Part shown: piece by piece, positions 1 to 6,606 of the stretch
How positions within the stretch are numbered: the first letter of the stretch is position 1
How the letters are laid out: every line of letters starts with the position of its first letter
DNA from: an uncultured Flavobacterium sp.
GTDB taxonomy: Bacteria > Bacteroidota > Bacteroidia > Flavobacteriales > Flavobacteriaceae
Direction: 5' to 3'
DNA length: 64,000 nucleotides
Assembly: GCF_943913405.1 (NCBI RefSeq)
Contig: NZ_CALTYA010000008.1
Span: forward strand, 1 to 64,000
Translations under genes and position numbers: made by a program
Notes under the pieces: model-generated
The model's database searches: none
Seen by the model: only the letters and a program-made list of their open reading frames with translations
Told to the model about the DNA's origin: nothing

Positions 1-54
1 TGATTATATTCAGCAGTATTGCGATTAAAACAAAAACAAAAACAAAAACCTAAA

Positions 55-780
55 ATGAAAATAACCGCAGTCATTCCCGCACGTTACGCATCCACAAGAT
101 TTCCCGCTAAATTAATGCAAGATTTGGGTGGAAAAACAGTCATTTTAAGAACATACGAATCGGCAGTTGAAACCAATTTATTTGATGATGTTTTTGTGGT
201 AACAGATTGTGATTTGATTTTCGATGAAATTGTTTCCAATGGAGGCAAAGCCATCATGAGCCAAAAAGAACACGAATCTGGTAGTGACAGAATTGCAGAA
301 GCGGTTCAAGATTTGGAAGTTGATATTGTCGTAAATGTGCAAGGTGATGAGCCTTTTATCAATAAAGAGCCGCTTGAAAAATTACTTGAAGTTTTTAAAA
401 ACGACGAAGCGCGCCAAATTGATTTAGCTTCTTTGATGCGTGAAATTAAAGACAAAGAAGAAATTGCAAATCCGAATAATGTGAAAGTGATCGTGGACCA
501 AAAAGGACTCGCATTGTATTTTTCGCGTTCGGTAATTCCTTATCCGAGAGAAGAAAATGCTGGCGTTCGTTATTTTCAGCACATTGGTATTTACGCTTTT
601 AGAAAACCAGCTTTGTTGGATTTTTACAGCCTTCCGATGAAATCGCTCGAAGCTTCTGAAAAATTAGAACAGCTTCGCTATCTGGAATACGGGAAAAAAA
701 TTAAAATGGTAGAAACCACGCATGTTGGTATCGGGATTGATACAATTGAAGATTTAGAAAAAGCGAGAAAAATGCTTTAA
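55..780 (+). CDS. kdsB: 3-deoxy-manno-octulosonate cytidylyltransferase
   Basis: Activates Kdo with CTP to CMP-Kdo in the cytoplasm, the sugar donor for the inner core of LPS. The N-terminus ITAVIPARYASTRFPAKL is the family's nucleotide-binding signature, followed by VNVQGDEPF near residue 100 and a C-terminal GIGIDTIEDLEKA. At 241 residues it has the normal length. The frame is open further upstream from a TTG at 19, but that part is a Lys/Gln low-complexity stretch encoded by AAAAAC repeats; the ATG at 55 begins exactly at the conserved N-terminus, so I chose it. It converges on the Fic gene, whose stop directly adjoins its own. Function is firm from sequence motifs. Confidence 0.96.
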   Translation: MKITAVIPARYASTRFPAKLMQDLGGKTVILRTYESAVETNLFDDVFVVTDCDLIFDEIVSNGGKAIMSQKEHESGSDRIAEAVQDLEVDIVVNVQGDEPFINKEPLEKLLEVFKNDEARQIDLASLMREIKDKEEIANPNNVKVIVDQKGLALYFSRSVIPYPREENAGVRYFQHIGIYAFRKPALLDFYSLPMKSLEASEKLEQLRYLEYGKKIKMVETTHVGIGIDTIEDLEKARKML

Positions 781-1566
781 TTATTCGTAAGAAATGGCTT
801 TTGCTAACATTCCCAAAAAACCATTTGCTTTTCCATAATCCAAATTATCATAGAAGAAACCAACATCTTCCAAGTTTTTATAATATTCAGGTAAATGATC
901 ATGGTAATATTTCTCAGAATTGATGCTCCAAACGGCAATATCTAATTTTCGAGCTAAAAACCATTTCTCTAAAAGCCGTGCAGAACGCCCGTTTCCATCA
1001 TCAAACGGATGGATTTTTACGAAGACTAAATGAATATACGAAGCAAAATAAAAGCTTTCTTCCAAAGTCAAATCCTTCTTTAATAAGTAATCAATATCTT
1101 CAAATAATTTTCTGAATTCCTTTGGAACATCTGAGGCTTGGCAGGCTTCATAAGTGATTTTTCCATCTTTTTCTGCTGAAATTACTTTCTGTCCAAAACG
1201 CATTCTTCCTTGCTGTTCTTGCGGTAAAAGGCTTTTTGAAAGGATGGAATGTGCTTTGAAAAAGTTATCAAATTTCAGCTTTTCCCTTTGGGCAAAAATA
1301 TAAGCTTCATATAAATCATCTGGCTTTTCGACCAAAGTTTCCTCTACCTTATTTTTGAGTAATTTATAACTTAAATAATCGTCAAGTTCTATTTTTTCGC
1401 CTTCAATTCTAGAAGAAAATACGACAGCAATCGAATTGTAAGATTTAAACGAGTCCGTATCCAGAGGCTTAGATTTTATGGAAAGAAAATTGGTTTCGAA
1501 ATTTTGCCCTAATGATTTTTTAAAATCTTCGAAATAGGCAAGGGAAAGTATTTGGAGTTCAGACAT
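781..1566 (-). CDS. Fic family protein (probable AMP transferase)
   Basis: Fic enzymes transfer AMP (sometimes other groups) from nucleotides to target-protein hydroxyls. The signature HPFDDGNGRSARL is at residues 186-198, with the catalytic His and the phosphate-binding GNGR loop intact. At residues 51-56, SSRIEG matches the inhibitory (S/T)xxxE(G/N) motif, which places it with Fic proteins inhibited by their own N-terminal helix. No separate antitoxin gene adjoins it, consistent with this. The protein is 261 residues, an ordinary Fic_N plus Fic length. The target is not visible from sequence. It stands alone between kdsB (convergent) and a spermidine-synthase-like gene. Confidence 0.9.
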   Translation of the reverse strand: MSELQILSLAYFEDFKKSLGQNFETNFLSIKSKPLDTDSFKSYNSIAVVFSSRIEGEKIELDDYLSYKLLKNKVEETLVEKPDDLYEAYIFAQREKLKFDNFFKAHSILSKSLLPQEQQGRMRFGQKVISAEKDGKITYEACQASDVPKEFRKLFEDIDYLLKKDLTLEESFYFASYIHLVFVKIHPFDDGNGRSARLLEKWFLARKLDIAVWSINSEKYYHDHLPEYYKNLEDVGFFYDNLDYGKANGFLGMLAKAISYE

Positions 1567-1642
1567 CTTTATAAAATTGAGCTATAAAGATAAGGAGGAA
1601 ATGAATTTTTTTGAAAATAAAATTTGTGAATTTGCAGTTAAA

Positions 1643-2305
1643 TTATTTTCGCTCCAAAATAATCAATTCGTTGTGGTCTTCAATGCGCGGTATTGTTCGC
1701 GCGATAAATAAATCCGAATTTACATTTTCAAGATATTTCTTATTGCGGAGATTTTCTTTTTCAGACAAGCACATTGTATTGAACAAAATAATTCCTTTTT
1801 CTTTTAAGAGGAAACACGTTCTATTTTGAAAAAATTCTTCAAACAAAAAATTAGGCATCGTCGTGTCTTGGAAAATGTCGATGATTATCAAATCATATTT
1901 TTCTTTAGTTTTCAAGACGAATTCAAAAGCATCATCAATTACGACTTTAAAATTCGGAATCTGATCCAAATGAAAATAGGAGTTGGCTATTTTGATAATT
2001 TCTGAATCAATTTCAACTCCCGTGATTTTTCCTCTAAATTTAATTTCTTCAGATAAGGTTTTGATGACGCTTCCGCCGGCAACTCCCAAAACTAAAATGT
2101 TTTCCATTTTAAGAATTCTTTCATAGCCAATATTTTTCAAACCTTTTCTCAGAATCCGCTGTAAGCTTCCATAGGAATAATTTGTGTTCTTGGAGTCTAA
2201 AACCAACTCGCCATTTGCCCACGTAATTTCAAGATTCTTGCTGATGGCAGAATTTTGCTTGTGAATATTTATGGGAATGATATAACTGAAGAGCTTCTTG
2301 AACAC
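1643..2305 (-). CDS. spermidine synthase-like methyltransferase-fold protein
   Basis: A 220-residue Rossmann-fold protein. The N-terminus carries a region like the small beta-domain of spermidine synthases (SYGSLQRILRKGL). Then come the nucleotide-binding glycine motif LVLGVAGGSV near residue 90, an acidic GVEID after strand 2, DDAFEF, and a DLIIIDIF strand near 140. This layout is shared by SpeE and by SpeE-like methyltransferases. I cannot tell whether it makes polyamines; a true SpeE would show a clearer gatekeeper GGGDG motif, here replaced by GVAGGS. It is not near the polyamine genes at 12-14 kb. The short plus-strand frame opposite its 3' end is a shadow. Confidence 0.72.
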   Translation of the reverse strand: MFKKLFSYIIPINIHKQNSAISKNLEITWANGELVLDSKNTNYSYGSLQRILRKGLKNIGYERILKMENILVLGVAGGSVIKTLSEEIKFRGKITGVEIDSEIIKIANSYFHLDQIPNFKVVIDDAFEFVLKTKEKYDLIIIDIFQDTTMPNFLFEEFFQNRTCFLLKEKGIILFNTMCLSEKENLRNKKYLENVNSDLFIARTIPRIEDHNELIILERK

Positions 2306-2365
2306 AAAATTAAATTTTATCCAAAAATAAACGATAAATATTACATTTACATAAAATAATTAGGA

Positions 2366-2911
2366 ATGAAGAAAATTATTTACAAAATTATTTTTTTTCG
2401 ATTGATGGGATGGAAGATTGTCGGAAAAATGGATCCTGAAATCAAGAAAAGCATACTGATAGTTGTACCTCACACGAGCTGGCATGATTTTTATATTGGA
2501 CTTTTTACCAGAGGAATTATTGATTTGGAAATGAATTTCGTAGCCAAGAAAGAACTTTTCAAATTTCCATTCGGATATTATTTTCGCTGTATGGGAGGCG
2601 CTCCGTTAAATAGAAATTCTAGACAAAATACAGTCGAAGCCATTTCAGAAATTTTTGAAAAGCGAGAAATCTTCCGTATTGCTATTGCTCCTGAAGGAAC
2701 TAGAAAAAAAGTTTATGATTGGAAAACAGGGTTTTACTACATTGCATTGAAAGCAGAAGTTCCGGTAGTTCCAGTTGCTTTTGATTATTCTAAAAAAGTA
2801 GTTGTTCTTCATGAAGCTTTTTATCCGACAGGAGATATTGATCTTGATTTTAAGATTTTAAAAGCTAACTACAAAGGTATAATTGGTAAGATTGCTGCTA
2901 ATAGTTTTTAA
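2366..2911 (+). CDS. PlsC-like 1-acylglycerol-3-phosphate acyltransferase
   Basis: Lysophospholipid acyltransferase family protein of 181 residues. It carries the HxxxxD catalytic motif (HTSWHD, near residue 36), then a substrate-binding segment GGAPLNRNSRQNT and the EGTR motif near residue 111, then PVVPVAFDY. These are the four blocks of the PlsC family. It is shorter than PlsC of E. coli and lacks an obvious N-terminal membrane anchor beyond a hydrophobic start. It could acylate lysophosphatidic acid, an ornithine lipid or another lysolipid; the sequence does not decide. The ATG at 2366 is preceded by TAGGA. It is divergent from the spermidine-synthase-like gene. Confidence 0.82.
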   Translation: MKKIIYKIIFFRLMGWKIVGKMDPEIKKSILIVVPHTSWHDFYIGLFTRGIIDLEMNFVAKKELFKFPFGYYFRCMGGAPLNRNSRQNTVEAISEIFEKREIFRIAIAPEGTRKKVYDWKTGFYYIALKAEVPVVPVAFDYSKKVVVLHEAFYPTGDIDLDFKILKANYKGIIGKIAANSF

Positions 2912-3001
2912 ATTTAATAAAAATTTAAGTTTTTCTACAAAACCATAATTCTTTCTACTTCGTAATTTAAGTTATGTTCAACCATTTAATAACCACAAAT
3001 T

Positions 3002-4015
3002 ATGAAAAAGAATTTATTTATGGCCGCACTTTCCTTAGGCGCGCTAGGATTTGTCTCGTGCAGTGACGACGACGATTCAAACAGTGAAAACGTAAGCGAT
3101 GACAAATTAGAGCTTTTTACATCAAGCAATACTGGCGGTTCAATAGGTTATACCAACCTAAAAGCCACAAGTCCAACCGCAAGGTTTTTTACAATCGGCT
3201 CTACTGATGCTGACGGAATTTATTTTGACGATGATAAAAATGAAGTCATCGTTGCTTCTAGAACAAATAACAGGCTGGAAGTCTATGGAAATTTCCGCGA
3301 AACTTTATCTGGTTCTGCAACATCTTTGGCTATGACGGCGAGCAGTACGACAGGAGATTTTAATAATGCAAGAGAAATTTCTGTAGATGGAAACAGGGTA
3401 GTTGTCGTGCAAGATCAAAATGACGCGAACGGATTAACCAATAAACTTGTCGTTTATCAAAGAACGACGACTGGATTTGTATTGGAAAAATCATTCACGA
3501 TTCCGTTTAAGCTTTGGGGAATTGATATCAAAGATGGCAATCTTTATGCGGTCGAAGATTTGAGCAATAGGCTTGCCGTTTTCAATAATATTTTCTCAAA
3601 ACCTACTGGAAATTTATCTCCAGACAAGAAAGTTGCAATTGAAGGATTAATAAGAACACACGGAATTAATTATGAAGATAACACAATGGTTTTGACTGAT
3701 GTAGGAAGTGCTACTTCAGATGTTGATGGAGGTATCGTTGTAATCGAAAATTTCAGTTCTGTATTTTCCTCAACAACTAATGGAGGAACAATTTCTTTGA
3801 CCAGCCAAAAGAGAATTTATGGCCCGAATTCAACTTTAGGCAATCCTGTTGATGTTTCTTTTGACGATGACAATAATAAAATTTATATAGCGGAAAGATT
3901 AAATGCAGGAGGAAGAGTTTTGAGTTTTGCTTACCCGACTACTGCGCAATCTGATGCAACACCATTAACCGCAAGATCTGAACCTGGAGTAACTGGGGTT
4001 TATCTAAGAGACTAG
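3002..4015 (+). CDS. secreted lipoprotein, possible beta-propeller
   Basis: 337-residue protein with a lipoprotein signal peptide: basic start MKKNLF, hydrophobic core and a lipobox ending in Cys (FVSC) at residue 20, followed by an Asp-rich SDDDDS tether typical of surface lipoproteins in this phylum. The body has repeated strands such as GIYFDDDKNEVIVASRTNN, GIDIKDGNLYAVEDLSNR and VSFDDDNNKIYIAERL, spaced like blades of a beta-propeller (NHL/SMP-30 type). No catalytic motif stands out, so binding or scaffold roles are possible. It is monocistronic, ending at a hairpin before the convergent regulator gene. Confidence 0.7.
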   Translation: MKKNLFMAALSLGALGFVSCSDDDDSNSENVSDDKLELFTSSNTGGSIGYTNLKATSPTARFFTIGSTDADGIYFDDDKNEVIVASRTNNRLEVYGNFRETLSGSATSLAMTASSTTGDFNNAREISVDGNRVVVVQDQNDANGLTNKLVVYQRTTTGFVLEKSFTIPFKLWGIDIKDGNLYAVEDLSNRLAVFNNIFSKPTGNLSPDKKVAIEGLIRTHGINYEDNTMVLTDVGSATSDVDGGIVVIENFSSVFSSTTNGGTISLTSQKRIYGPNSTLGNPVDVSFDDDNNKIYIAERLNAGGRVLSFAYPTTAQSDATPLTARSEPGVTGVYLRD

Positions 4016-4045
4016 ATTTTTGTGTTTGTTTTATTGGTTTGAAAG

Positions 4046-4080
4046 CCTCAATCTTTTTCCAAGGTTGGGGTTTTCTTTTT
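4046..4080. terminator. hairpin terminator between convergent genes
   Basis: CCTCAA at 4046-4051 pairs with TTGGGG at 4065-4070, allowing one G-U pair, and is followed by a T-rich run. It lies between the lipoprotein gene (plus) and the XRE regulator (minus). Confidence 0.5.
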
Positions 4081-4087
4081 TATAGCT

Positions 4088-4528
4088 TTAGCGTGGCTTA
4101 AATTCGCTGAAAGTGCCGTCTTTATAGAGAACTACGATTTTTTCAATGGTATTACCGTTTGTATTTCTAAATAAAGATTCTGGGCTAAATTCTTCATTCT
4201 TCGTATTATTTTGAGGTTCTCCAGAATTGCTAAACAAATCAGATTGCTTTTCTGCAAAAGGAATAGGAGAGTCAATAGGTTGCTGTTTTTCAGAATCTGT
4301 ATTTTTAGGAAAATTCCCTTTTCCATTTAAGATCCAATATAAATCTACGTCTGGAAAAACTTCAATTATTTTTAAGATAAAATCCAAACTAGGTTTGTTT
4401 CTTCCGGATAGGAGATGAGACAGGCTAGAACGCTGTACGTTTATTTTATCTGCAAAAGAAGAAGCTGTCAGGCTGTAATAATCAAGAATAATTTCGAGAC
4501 GTTTTATAAATTCATCAGTGTTTACCAT
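4088..4528 (-). CDS. XRE/HTH transcriptional regulator
   Basis: 146-residue DNA-binding protein. Residues 5-70 form an XRE helix-turn-helix: SASFADKINVQRSSLSHLL-type helices 2-3 (here ASSFADKINVQRSSLSHLLS) followed by GRNKPSLDFILKIIEVFPDV and WILNGKG. A Ser/Pro/Gln-rich linker follows, then a short conserved-looking tail KIVVLYKDGTFSEF at the C-terminus. It is divergent from the M14 carboxypeptidase gene, and six TTTACnnnnGTAAA sites lie between them. One site covers the gene's own start codon and another its predicted -7 box, so I infer autorepression and control of the neighbour. Ligand or trigger is not visible. Confidence 0.85.
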   Translation of the reverse strand: MVNTDEFIKRLEIILDYYSLTASSFADKINVQRSSLSHLLSGRNKPSLDFILKIIEVFPDVDLYWILNGKGNFPKNTDSEKQQPIDSPIPFAEKQSDLFSNSGEPQNNTKNEEFSPESLFRNTNGNTIEKIVVLYKDGTFSEFKPR

Positions 4529-4604
4529 TGTAAATAGTATTAATTTATCTTGAAATTACAAATGTAAATATAAAAGCGATACAAAAGCATTTTACAATTG
4601 TAAA
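4521..4604. promoter_or_regulatory. three operator-like sites at the regulator's own promoter
   Basis: Three 14-bp sites fit (T/A)TTACnnnnGTAAA: 4521-4534 (TTTACCATTGTAAA, overlapping the start codon at 4526-4528), 4555-4568 (ATTACAAATGTAAA) and 4591-4604 (TTTACAATTGTAAA, a perfect palindrome). Start-to-start spacings are 34 and 36 bp. On the minus strand the second site contains TACATTTG (4559-4566), a good -7 box. Binding by the adjacent XRE protein is inference from position. Confidence 0.65.
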
Positions 4605-4733
4605 ATGTAAATTAAGCATAAAGTTTTTATTTACTAATTTATATTTAGTATGCTGATCTATAAGTATCTATGTGCTTTGTATTAAATTAAAACACTTTTG
4701 TTAATTAACTCTTAAGTCAGCAAACAGCAACTG

Positions 4734-4805
4734 TTTACATTAGTAATTTATAAATCAAATTAACCTAATTACAATTGTAAATAATAAGATGTTTACTTTT
4801 GTAAA
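4734..4805. promoter_or_regulatory. three operator-like sites at the carboxypeptidase promoter
   Basis: Three sites match the same pattern: 4734-4747 (TTTACATTAGTAAT), 4768-4781 (ATTACAATTGTAAA) and 4792-4805 (TTTACTTTTGTAAA), with start spacings of 34 and 24 bp. The last contains TACTTTTG (4794-4801), a plus-strand -7 box, and the middle one contains a TTG 16 bp upstream that could serve as the -33 element. The start codon at 4821 would then follow a leader of roughly 13 bases. Occupancy should block this promoter. Confidence 0.65.
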
Positions 4806-4820
4806 TCTAAATTTTACACC

Positions 4821-5972
4821 ATGGATTTCGAAAAATTTTTTGAAGATAACAGGCAAAAAGCACTCTTGGGACGTTATATAACTTTAAAAGATATTGAGCC
4901 GATTTTGGCTTTCTATAAAAAAGGAATTGTAACGGAAATAGGAAAATCAGTTGAAGGAAAATCAATTTATTCTTACCAAATAGGAACTGGAAAAATCAAA
5001 ATATTAATGTGGTCGCAAATGCACGGAAACGAAAGCACGACGACAAAAGCGCTTTTTGATCTTTTAAATGTCCTGAATTCTGATTATGAATTAGCTAATA
5101 AGTTTTTAGAAGAATATACTTTCTATTGCATACCGATCTTAAATCCGGATGGAGCGAAGAATTATACGCGTGTAAATGCTAATGAAATCGACTTGAATAG
5201 AGACTTTCAAAACCTTACACAGCCTGAAAGCAATCTTCTTATGGAGGTTTACAAGGATTTTAAGCCTGATTTCTGCTATAATCTCCACGACCAAAGAACA
5301 ATCTTTGCGGCGGGAAATACCCGAAATCCGGCCACAGTTTCGTTTTTAGCGCCTTCTTATAATGATGCGCGTGAAATCAACGATGTCCGCAAGAAAGCGA
5401 TGTGTGTGATTGCAGCAATGAATGCTGCTTTGCAAGAATTTATTCCGAATCAAGTTGGAAGGTTTGACGACGGTTTTAACTTGAATTGCGTGGGAGATAC
5501 GTTTCAATATTTAAAAACGCCTACAGTTTTATTCGAAGCGGGTCATTTTCCAAACGATTATCAGCGTGAAGAAACTCGAAAATATATTTTTATAGCATTA
5601 ATTTCTGGCTTGCAATGGATTTACGAAAACGATATAGTTTGCAATGAAACCGATAATTATTTCAATATTCCTCAGAATATGCCTGTATTTTATGATTTCA
5701 TTTATAAAAATATCAAAATTTACTATGATAATAAACAATTAATTACGAATTTTGCATTTCAATTTAAAGAGGTTCTTGAAGGCGAGGATATAAAATTTGT
5801 CGCAACCCTTGTGGAAATTGGAGAATTGAAAGAAAATTTCGGACATTTTGAATTTGATGCAGATGGCGCTGCATACTCAGATGAGGAGGATAATATTCCG
5901 AAATTAGAACAAAATATTGATTTTTATTTAGGAGAAAAAGTTAAAATTGTTAACGGATTGCCAAAAGTTTAA
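4821..5972 (+). CDS. M14 family zinc carboxypeptidase
   Basis: 383-residue metallopeptidase of the carboxypeptidase A/M14 fold. Zinc ligands are visible: HGNE (His68, Glu71) and HDQRT (His156). The substrate-binding Asn-Arg pair is LNRDF (126-127), and the probable catalytic Glu is in LFEAGHF (Glu239). No signal peptide is seen, so it is probably cytoplasmic. The last 100 residues form a beta-rich tail with a Glu/Asp-rich segment. It is transcribed from a promoter buried in operator-like sites and is the only gene in its unit. The substrate is unknown; related enzymes act on peptides or peptidoglycan fragments. Confidence 0.86.
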   Translation: MDFEKFFEDNRQKALLGRYITLKDIEPILAFYKKGIVTEIGKSVEGKSIYSYQIGTGKIKILMWSQMHGNESTTTKALFDLLNVLNSDYELANKFLEEYTFYCIPILNPDGAKNYTRVNANEIDLNRDFQNLTQPESNLLMEVYKDFKPDFCYNLHDQRTIFAAGNTRNPATVSFLAPSYNDAREINDVRKKAMCVIAAMNAALQEFIPNQVGRFDDGFNLNCVGDTFQYLKTPTVLFEAGHFPNDYQREETRKYIFIALISGLQWIYENDIVCNETDNYFNIPQNMPVFYDFIYKNIKIYYDNKQLITNFAFQFKEVLEGEDIKFVATLVEIGELKENFGHFEFDADGAAYSDEEDNIPKLEQNIDFYLGEKVKIVNGLPKV

Positions 5973-6048
5973 TGATTTGCTTTTTTTAATGAAAAAAAAT
6001 TAATTTTTTTGTAACGGATTTACAAACAATTACAAACAAATAAATAAT

Positions 6049-6528
6049 ATGAATAAGTTTCGTTTAGATGAGGTAGATCATCAGATACTTGATATGCTGA
6101 TTGATAACACAAGAGTTCCTTTTACAGATATTGCAAAAAAATTATTGATTTCAGCAGGAACTGTGCACGTAAGAGTTAAAAAGATGGAAGAAGCAGGAAT
6201 CATTATGGGTTCTTCTCTTACCTTAAATTACGAAAAATTAGGATATTCTTTTATTGCCTATGTTGGAGTTTTCCTTCATAATACATCACAAACCAAATTC
6301 GTTTTGGAAAGAATCAACGAAATTCCTTTCGTAACAGTAGCACACGTAACTACTGGAAAATTCAATATTTTCTGTAAAATCCGTGCTATGGATACAAAAC
6401 ATGCAAAAGAAGTAATCTTCATGATTGACGATATCGAAGGAGTTTATAGAACTGAAACAATGATTTCGCTTGACGAGAGCATTAATGATAAAAAACGCTT
6501 GATGCACACAATCTTCAAAGATTTGTAA
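6049..6528 (+). CDS. Lrp/AsnC family transcriptional regulator
   Basis: 159-residue regulator. The N-terminus LDEVDHQILDMLIDNTRVPFT begins the AsnC-type helix-turn-helix, with LLISAGTVHVRVKKMEEAGII as the recognition part, and residues 70-150 form the RAM ligand-binding domain (GYSFIAYVGVFL, VTVAHVTTGKFNIFCKI). Such proteins usually bind amino acids and control amino-acid metabolism. It lies just before ppc, from which a terminator separates it, so regulation of ppc is possible but not shown. The upstream stretch at 6010-6040 has TTTAC and GTAAC half-sites but not the spacing of the 4.5 kb operators. Confidence 0.9.
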   Translation: MNKFRLDEVDHQILDMLIDNTRVPFTDIAKKLLISAGTVHVRVKKMEEAGIIMGSSLTLNYEKLGYSFIAYVGVFLHNTSQTKFVLERINEIPFVTVAHVTTGKFNIFCKIRAMDTKHAKEVIFMIDDIEGVYRTETMISLDESINDKKRLMHTIFKDL

Positions 6529-6552
6529 GATTTATAATCAATAATTTTAAGA

Positions 6553-6582
6553 CCCTCTTGTGAAAACTTGAGGGTTTTTTTA
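6553..6582 (+). terminator. rho-independent terminator after the Lrp-type gene
   Basis: CCCTC (6553-6557) pairs with GAGGG (6570-6574), with a T run after it. It separates the regulator from ppc. Confidence 0.65.
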
Positions 6583-6606
6583 TTAATTTCATTGAAAAAT
6601 AATACC

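Noticed and set aside
19..54. N-terminal extension of kdsB with AAAAAC repeats
   Set aside because: Low-complexity leader; the conserved N-terminus begins at the ATG at 55.
1611..1829. 72-codon plus-strand frame over the spermidine-synthase-like gene
   Set aside because: Mostly antisense to a gene with clear motifs; it has no features of its own.
6010..6040. Further copies of the TTTACnnnnGTAAA operator before the Lrp-type gene
   Set aside because: Only TTTAC and GTAAC half-sites in the wrong order and spacing are present.
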